NCBI GenBank assembly: GCA_017506865.1 | Contig: JAFCMP010000090.1 | Span: 186,001-250,000, forward strand | From: Tribonema minus | Taxonomy: Eukaryota; Sar; Xanthophyceae; Tribonematales; Tribonemataceae | Length of the DNA: 64,000 nt | Reading direction: 5' to 3' | Shown: positions 59,401 through 64,000 of the stretch, piece after piece | Position numbering within the stretch: position 1 is the first letter of the stretch | Layout: every line of letters starts with the position of its first letter | Notes under the pieces: model-generated | The model's database searches: none | Told to the model about the DNA's origin: nothing | What the model saw: only the letters and a program-made list of their open reading frames with translations | Made by a program: the position numbers and the translations under genes

Positions 59401-62400
59401 GCTGTAGATCCAGCAGCAGAAAGGCGATACAAATGCAAGTTTGTTCACGACATGATGAATACACAAATCCTGCAAGCCGCCAGCGCCGGTTGATCTCCCC
59501 TGATGCAAGTGGCTCTGCCAATTCAAGCACTCGGACCTCGAGAACGCAAGCTTTGGCTGATGCAAGTTAGCTGCGCCCTGCTTGCATCCACTTCAACTTC
59601 CATGTAGCATCACCAGTTCCCTACATTCACAAGCACAACAAACATTGGCCTAGTAGACATGACACACCTGCAGGGCTTTCTAGAGACGAGCAGGGCTTGC
59701 GCAATAGCTATGAGCAGAGGTGCCAAAGCGTGTTTTGTACTGCTGATGTGCACCCCAGCTTGAACTCAGCGCAGCCAGCTACATGCTGAATGTCGCTGAC
59801 ACACTTCGTGCTCAATAGTGCGCGGCAGCAGTCCACAACGCCATTCCTGCAGTTTCTGTGATGCTGGCGGCCAATACACGAGCAAGCATACTCGACATGG
59901 GGCTGATTGGGAGCGACCTCCACACTTGCACGCGCTTCTAGACAGCACGGTGCCACCTAGAGTCTGAAGGTTAGCAGCATAGCTAGCTAGGCTAGGCCAC
60001 GGCCATCACCGGCTCCACCTTCCAATGCTAATCATGCTGCGGATACACGCACCTTTGACAGCGGTGGCATGGAGCCCGGCGCGATGCCGCCCACATCAGC
60101 GTGGTGCCCTCTGCAGCATGCACGGCGCACATAAGGGCATCGCGGATTGCGCAATCGACTTTAGTTTGAAGCATGATGCCCTCTACAGCACGCACGGCGC
60201 GCATGAAGGTGAGTGAGGCATTTCGCACAGGCATATGTAGTTCAAAGTGTATGGCATATATGACTGCTGTGTGCAAAGCGTGCGTATGCTTGCGCAATTG
60301 CGGCCATCACGTCATGCAAGGGCGCCCATGTCAGACGCACCATCGGAGAGGCGCTTCATGCAGCAGGCGGCCGTAGTAGAAGGCGTGCCGTTACCACGTC
60401 GGTGCGCGCATGCAAGCGGCAATGCGATATCCACTGGCAGCGCTGCTCATCACAACACTGGTTTTGCCAGCGTACCCCAGCACCGCCACGCTGCGACACG
60501 CAGCGTACCTCGCGACAGCATACAGCAGTATCATGGAAGGCAGTGGCAACGGGCAGACATTGAGCAAAACACCGCCTGCACGCTCCGCGCATTCCGCAAC
60601 CACGTTGCTGTTGTAGTGTCTGCATGGCGCTGACGACGCCCGTACCTCGAGGCCACAAAGAAGCTGGGCTTGGCGCCGTTGTCCACGAAGACGGGCGTGA
60701 TGACGGTGATGTCCGGCAGGTGGCTGCCGCCCGCGAGCTGCGGGTGGTTACTGACCAGCACGTCGCCGAAGCGGAGGCCGTCTGCGCCCCAGTGTTTCAC
60801 CTGCGACGATGCAAGCGAGCGGCGGCACGGCGACGGGCGTTCAACGACGATGCTCGCAGTCAAAGTAAGTGGCCGAGTGTATGTAGGTGAGGCTGGGCCG
60901 CTTTCTGCCTAGCCACGCGCGCGTTCATCTAAGGAGGCGAGAAGGTACTGTAGTTGTCAGGTCCTCTGATGTTGGGGGGTGCGAACATTTGAGCCGCCGC
61001 TTTCATTAATCCTGCATTAATGTTTACTGGCACACAGGCAATGCACGGGCTGCGCTCGCCGCACCAAGGAGCCCTTTGATATCATCGGTTCCTATGCAAT
61101 GTTGCCGTTGAGGAGCAGCAAAGCTCAAGTCGAGACCCCACCACGGAGCCATCATCAGGCTCTGTTATATTAGACGCAGGCGCTGCAGGACTGTTATTTG
61201 ATCAACAATCTTGCCTGGTACTTAAGCCTCTTGCATGGCGACGAGGTGCACGGGCAGGTGCGTGTGTCCAAAAAGCCAACAACGTGGCCAGGCTTCTGGC
61301 TTCTGCGGCCGCTGCGCATTGACAGTGCCACAAACCACAGGCCTAACGCTAGCACGAACACCACTTGAAACACTTGCAAGACGGATCTTGCCTGGTACTT
61401 GACGGCCTCTTGCATTGCGCCGAGGTGCACGGGCAGGTGCGGCGCGTTGGCCACGAGGCCCCCCGCGGCGTCAAACAACGCGCACGAGAAGTCCAGGCGC
61501 TCCTTGATGTTCACGCTGATGGACGTGCGCTGTCGAGTGAGTGGGGGGCGCGGACGGGGTTCGCCAGCGGCGGCGGGAGGTGGCAGCAGCGAGCGGTGTG
61601 TTGAGAATCATCGGCTGAGGCGTGGTGTCGGGCGGCACGGTGCGGTGTACAAGCAATGGCGTGCAAACAGAGCCTGAGAGGATGTCGAATGCGCGAGCCA
61701 GCAGCGCTCTGATGTTGGTGCGATGGGGCGGTCGCATGCCACGTGCGCTAATGGTCGAGCGACGACGCGCAGAGCAGCGATGGGCAAGTGAACCACTCAT
61801 CAACGACGGCAGGGGATGTGCGGAGCATGGGCCAAGGGGCCCAATGAGCTGCAAACGCGACCGATGGACAGCGTGCGGGATGCAACCAGGACACTGGGGT
61901 GGCGCCGAGCAAAATAATACTTCACATGTGAAGTACCAGACTGTGGCACAAGCAGCTAGCCAAGCTACACTACCCCGTCGATTATGCCAAGGACGCCCAT
62001 GTCTACGCCAGCAGCTGTACGTGTTAATTCAATAAGCAGAGGGCCGTTGCGACCAGCACAGTGTCATAAACATGAAGCACGTTGGCTTGTGCGTAGGCAG
62101 TTGAGCTCGTCATGCAGCAGGCGACTGACGCCAGGCCAGAAGAGTGCGCTTTGCGCACTCTTCTGGCTTTGCGCACTCTTCTGGCACATGCGCACACTGC
62201 AGCAATGACAGTGTGATCTAACGTTGCACAACTCCCGGTCTGAGCGCATGCACCACCGAGCAGAATGCGCAGGGGTGCACAACGCCACTTCACTCTTGCA
62301 CTGCCCCCCCCCCCCCCCCCCCCCCAACCCGCCCACCGCAGAGCCTCGCGTGCACACACCCTTGCACAAGGACCAACCCCTCCAGCAGCTCCAGCGCTCA

Positions 62401-63968
62401 CATGATTACCATACATGGCCAATGACTGCAGCAGCGGCAACCACGCTTATCGGTGGAAGGCATTTGCGGCTGTCCACTCCTTGTCACCTAGAGCTCTATG
62501 ATCTTTTGATTCGTTGTCATACATGCATACCCACCCGCAAGCGCAGACGGTACATACCTGCAGCGTCCTGCCCATCTGCTCCGCGATGCCCATGAACCGG
62601 TGCGCGAAGATGGACAGGTAGATGGGGTCGGGGGGGCCCCCGGCCTTGAGCCCCGCCCCCCTGCCGCGCCCCTGCCCGACGGCCACGGTAATGTCCCCCT
62701 CAGGCGTGATCGCGGCTTCGCAGGCGGGCTCGATGACGACCGTCGAGACGTCCTGCAATTGCGGCACCATGCGCGTGAGAGATGCACGGGGGATGGCACG
62801 GATTCCTGGGGAGAGCGGAGTGGAGCGCTGACATGGCAGAGCTGCAGAGGGCGTGACCTGCATATAATTGTTACAATGTGCACTGCGACAGGACTGCGGC
62901 TACACGCCACATGCCTGAGACACCGGTCATAGCAGCGAGCACCACGCACGTCGCAATAGCAACACTGACCCCGAGACTGCCCCTCGTGCTACGCGTCAAG
63001 AAAACCTCACAGCAGTGCGCTGTGTTTGCCCAGCGCAATGCGCCGCCTCCTCGCAAGGGGGGGGCCGCGTGGCGTAGCGCGCACCGCGGTCGCCCACCTC
63101 ACCCCTAACATATATACCCCCTGACCGCCGCTCATTCACCTGTATGAGTATGGCAACCCCTAGCATACATATCCCTCACCATTCATACCCCTAGCCGCCA
63201 CTCAATCACCTGTGTGAGTATGGCAACCCCTAGCATACATACCTCCTCACCATGATACATACCCCCTGACCGCCGCTCATTCACCTGTATGAGTATGGCG
63301 GGCCCCTGCACCCTGTGGCCCGCCAGCAGCGCATCAAGCGCGTACACGGGCGTGTCCGCCCAGCCGACGCCCTCCCAGTACACGCGCGCGGAGTCGCAGG
63401 GCTTGGGAACGTCGCCCTCGGGGGCAGCTTGCACCTGCGGGAGCATGGGGCATGTGGCGCGTCAACCTCGCGTGTACTTGAAGAAATTGTCTGGACATCA
63501 AAGTCTTCTCAGTTAGTGCGACTGGAATGGCCATGCAAAAACCGCTCGAACCGTCATGTCACCACCCTGCTCGTCAACACAGGAGCGCGCACCGCGCCCC
63601 CCGTCACCTTGGGGTGTGACCGAACCCATTACGCAACGACACTACACATACTTCGAAGTCAGTGCAACCGAAATGGCACACGCCTAAACCCCTCAAACTG
63701 CCATGTCTCCACCTGCTTATTAAGTTACAATATTCATTTTGGCTTGTGTGAATACGGCCGCACTGTTTGACTCGTGGCCAATTGCCGCAGCAGCGGCGAC
63801 CACGGTCATTGGTGGAAGGCAGTGAGAGGCTAACCACACCCTGTCACCTAGGGCTCTGCGATCTTTTGACTCGTTTCCATTCAACACAAGCCCTCTTCAC
63901 CTTGGGCTTCTCCGCGCGCGATCTGGTGCCCACGACGCGCACCCTCGCGTTGTCCACCAGCACTGCGT
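51036..63968 (-). CDS. 5-oxoprolinase (hydantoinase A/B family), C-terminal 16 exons; N-terminus beyond the window
   Basis: 5-oxoprolinase hydrolyses 5-oxo-L-proline to L-glutamate with ATP. Exons: 63968-63901, 63434-63285, 62752-62558, 61529-61392, 60800-60646, 60110-60053, 59249-59079, 58172-58083, 57162-57013, 56571-56473, 55666-55466, 54496-54352, 53529-53456, 52991-52917, 51954-51886 and 51194-51036 (TGA); about 665 residues, all phases compatible. The end of the hydantoinase A part ([16 protein letters not shown]) is followed by the whole hydantoinase B part: [163 protein letters not shown] and TPGGGGYG. The donor at 61392 is GC. The full enzyme is about 1,250-1,300 residues, so roughly half lies outside. 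Confidence 0.95.
54188..54400 (-). repeat. Copy of the 54352 exon end and donor in the following intron
   Basis: Plus-strand ACCTGGCCGCAGCGCAAA, the end of 5-oxoprolinase exon 54496-54352 with its donor, recurs at 54191, 159 bases downstream in the gene. The copied donor (GCCAG|GTGCGC) is intact; sequence similarity fades after about 35 bases. Confidence 0.75.
55681..55722. repeat. G-rich homopolymer tract
   Basis: A G run with few interruptions directly precedes the acceptor of exon 55666-55466 (a C-rich tract on the minus, coding strand). It may serve as the polypyrimidine tract. A similar C run on the plus strand is at about 62306-62325. Confidence 0.85.
55834..55846. repeat. GTACTTCGAAGTA palindrome copy
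   Basis: Thirteen of the fourteen bases of the palindrome at 4534, in the intron upstream of 5-oxoprolinase exon 55666-55466. Confidence 0.75.
56193..56228. repeat. Intronic CCCTAA telomere-like run
   Basis: GGCTCTAACCCTAACCCTAT followed by CCTTAAGTCTAACCCTAC lies in the intron between exons 56571-56473 and 55666-55466, opposite in orientation to the TTAGGG runs at 57.8-58.06 kb. Confidence 0.75.
56345..56472. repeat. (CA)n microsatellite at an intron start
   Basis: About 125 bases of mostly alternating CA begin right at the donor of exon 56571-56473. The open frames that cross it are artefacts of the repeat. Confidence 0.95.
56769..57065 (-). repeat. Three tandem copies of the 57013 exon end and donor (about 121-base period)
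   Basis: ACCTCTGGCCCCGTGCCGGT (plus strand) starts at 57011 (real exon end), 56889 and 56769, each followed by (A/C)A(A/G)TC(A/G)AAGG(C/T)GGCGCTGCACG. The block holds about 45 bases of exon (coding FDFTGTGPE), an intact donor (GAG|GTACTG or GAG|GTGCTG) and intron sequence. Confidence 0.92.
57775..58062. repeat. Degenerate telomere-like TTAGGG/TTTAGGG repeats in an intron
   Basis: Three clusters lie between exons 58172-58083 and 57162-57013: 57776-57868 (degenerate), 57920-57968 (AGGGTTTGGGTTTAGAGTTA, GGGTTTAGGGTTAAGG) and 58043-58061 (GTTAGGGTTAGGGTTAGG). The last cluster is 21 bases from the 58083 donor. Confidence 0.8.
58745..59130 (-). repeat. Copies of the 59079 exon end and donor
   Basis: CACACCTGCATGAGCTTG and the following GTGCC(A/G)CGCGTGTTGGC-type sequence begin at 59074 (real), 58948, about 58838 and, partly, about 58753. 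The unit extends on into the intron with GAATTCA...TCGTGAATGATG. Two extra donors (ATGCAG|GTGTGAC and ATGCAG|GTGACAT) are intact. Confidence 0.88.
60096..60220 (-). repeat. Diverged copy of the acceptor region of exon 60110-60053
   Basis: GGTGCCCTCTGCAGCATGCA followed by CGGCGCACATAAGG at the acceptor of this 5-oxoprolinase exon recurs about 69 bases upstream in the gene as GATGCCCTCTACAGCACGCA followed by CGGCGCGCATGAAGG. The copy has lost the CAG acceptor (TAG on the minus strand). Confidence 0.65.
61205..61445 (-). repeat. Copy of the 61392 exon end with its GC donor
   Basis: The end of exon 61529-61392 ([12 protein letters not shown]) and its GCAAGAT donor recur 177 bases downstream at 61210-61262 (plus-strand CTTGCCTGGTACTTAAGCCT against CTTGCCTGGTACTTGACGGC). 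The copy keeps CCAG|GCAAGATT, so even the unusual GC donor was duplicated and kept. Its coding part has a stop. Confidence 0.88.
62145..62190. repeat. 22-base tandem duplication
   Basis: TTTGCGCACTCTTCTGGC occurs twice in a row in a 5-oxoprolinase intron, with a GCGCACTCTT-type half unit around it. Confidence 0.85.
63121..63300 (-). repeat. Three copies of the 63285 exon end and donor (about 70-75-base period)
   Basis: GCCGCTCATTCACCTGTATG, followed by AGTATGGC, is at the exon end (63271-63299). Copies start near 63126 and 63195 and are linked by AACCCCTAGCATACAT. The donors CATACAG|GTGAAT and CACACAG|GTGATT are intact. From the real donor the frame stays open through the intron to the donor of the nearest copy, so its use would add 25 residues in frame. 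Confidence 0.9.
63649..63659. repeat. TACTTCGAAGT palindrome core
   Basis: Fifth copy of the ACTTCGAAGT palindrome, in the 5-oxoprolinase intron between exons 63968-63901 and 63434-63285. Confidence 0.7.
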
Positions 63969-64000
63969 CTGGAATGGCCTATGCCTAGACCCCTCACTGC

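Overview
This is nuclear DNA from a eukaryote, most likely a free-living single-celled alga or other protist. The genes are split into many short exons (about 60-230 bp) with introns of about 0.1-2 kb. Splice sites are mostly GT-AG, with acceptors such as TGCAG and donors such as GTGAGT, GTGCGT or GTAAGG, and at least four introns use GC-AG. GC content is moderate, and CAG/GCA, CA and homopolymer tracts are common. I cannot fix the lineage from sequence alone.

Five protein-coding units are well supported, all on the minus strand. From left to right: (1) a five-exon D-glutamate cyclase (DUF4392 family) at 2915-7329; (2) a three-exon vitamin K epoxide reductase (VKORC1-like) at 7756-9632; (3) a non-LTR retrotransposon ORF of about 2,940 codons, with an OTU-type cysteine protease domain, a reverse transcriptase and a C-terminal zinc/restriction-like endonuclease region, at 13761-22577; (4) a very large type I membrane protein at 26295-48756, with a signal peptide exon, 25 cysteine-rich ephrin-receptor-like/GCC2-GCC3-like modules (24 of them single exons in phase 1-1) and a C-terminal transmembrane segment; (5) the C-terminal two thirds or so of a 5-oxoprolinase (hydantoinase A/B family) at 51036-63968, continuing past the right edge.

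Weaker features are an acidic/basic low-complexity minus-strand gene near 10.7-11.6 kb, a plus-strand repeat protein near 12.0-12.7 kb, a frameshifted intronless armadillo-like pseudogene at 23.6-24.7 kb, and an unrecognised plus-strand ORF split by one TAG, nested in the longest intron of the cysteine-rich gene (42.2-42.9 kb).

The most unusual signal is structural. At least ten exon-intron junctions, in three unrelated genes, are followed or preceded in the intron by one to three tandem copies of the junction itself (exon end + splice site + adjoining intron; units of about 70-180 bp). The copied splice donors are nearly always intact although the exon parts decay. A second dispersed signal is the palindrome ACTTCGAAGT, found five times in introns. 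A third is short telomere-like TTAGGG/TTTAGGG runs inside introns.

Metabolically, D-glutamate cyclase (D-glutamate to 5-oxo-D-proline) and 5-oxoprolinase (5-oxo-L-proline to L-glutamate) both act on pyroglutamate, so the window holds two enzymes of one small metabolic area. The cysteine-rich surface protein would need extensive disulfide formation, and VKOR-family proteins can supply oxidising equivalents; that link is inference only.
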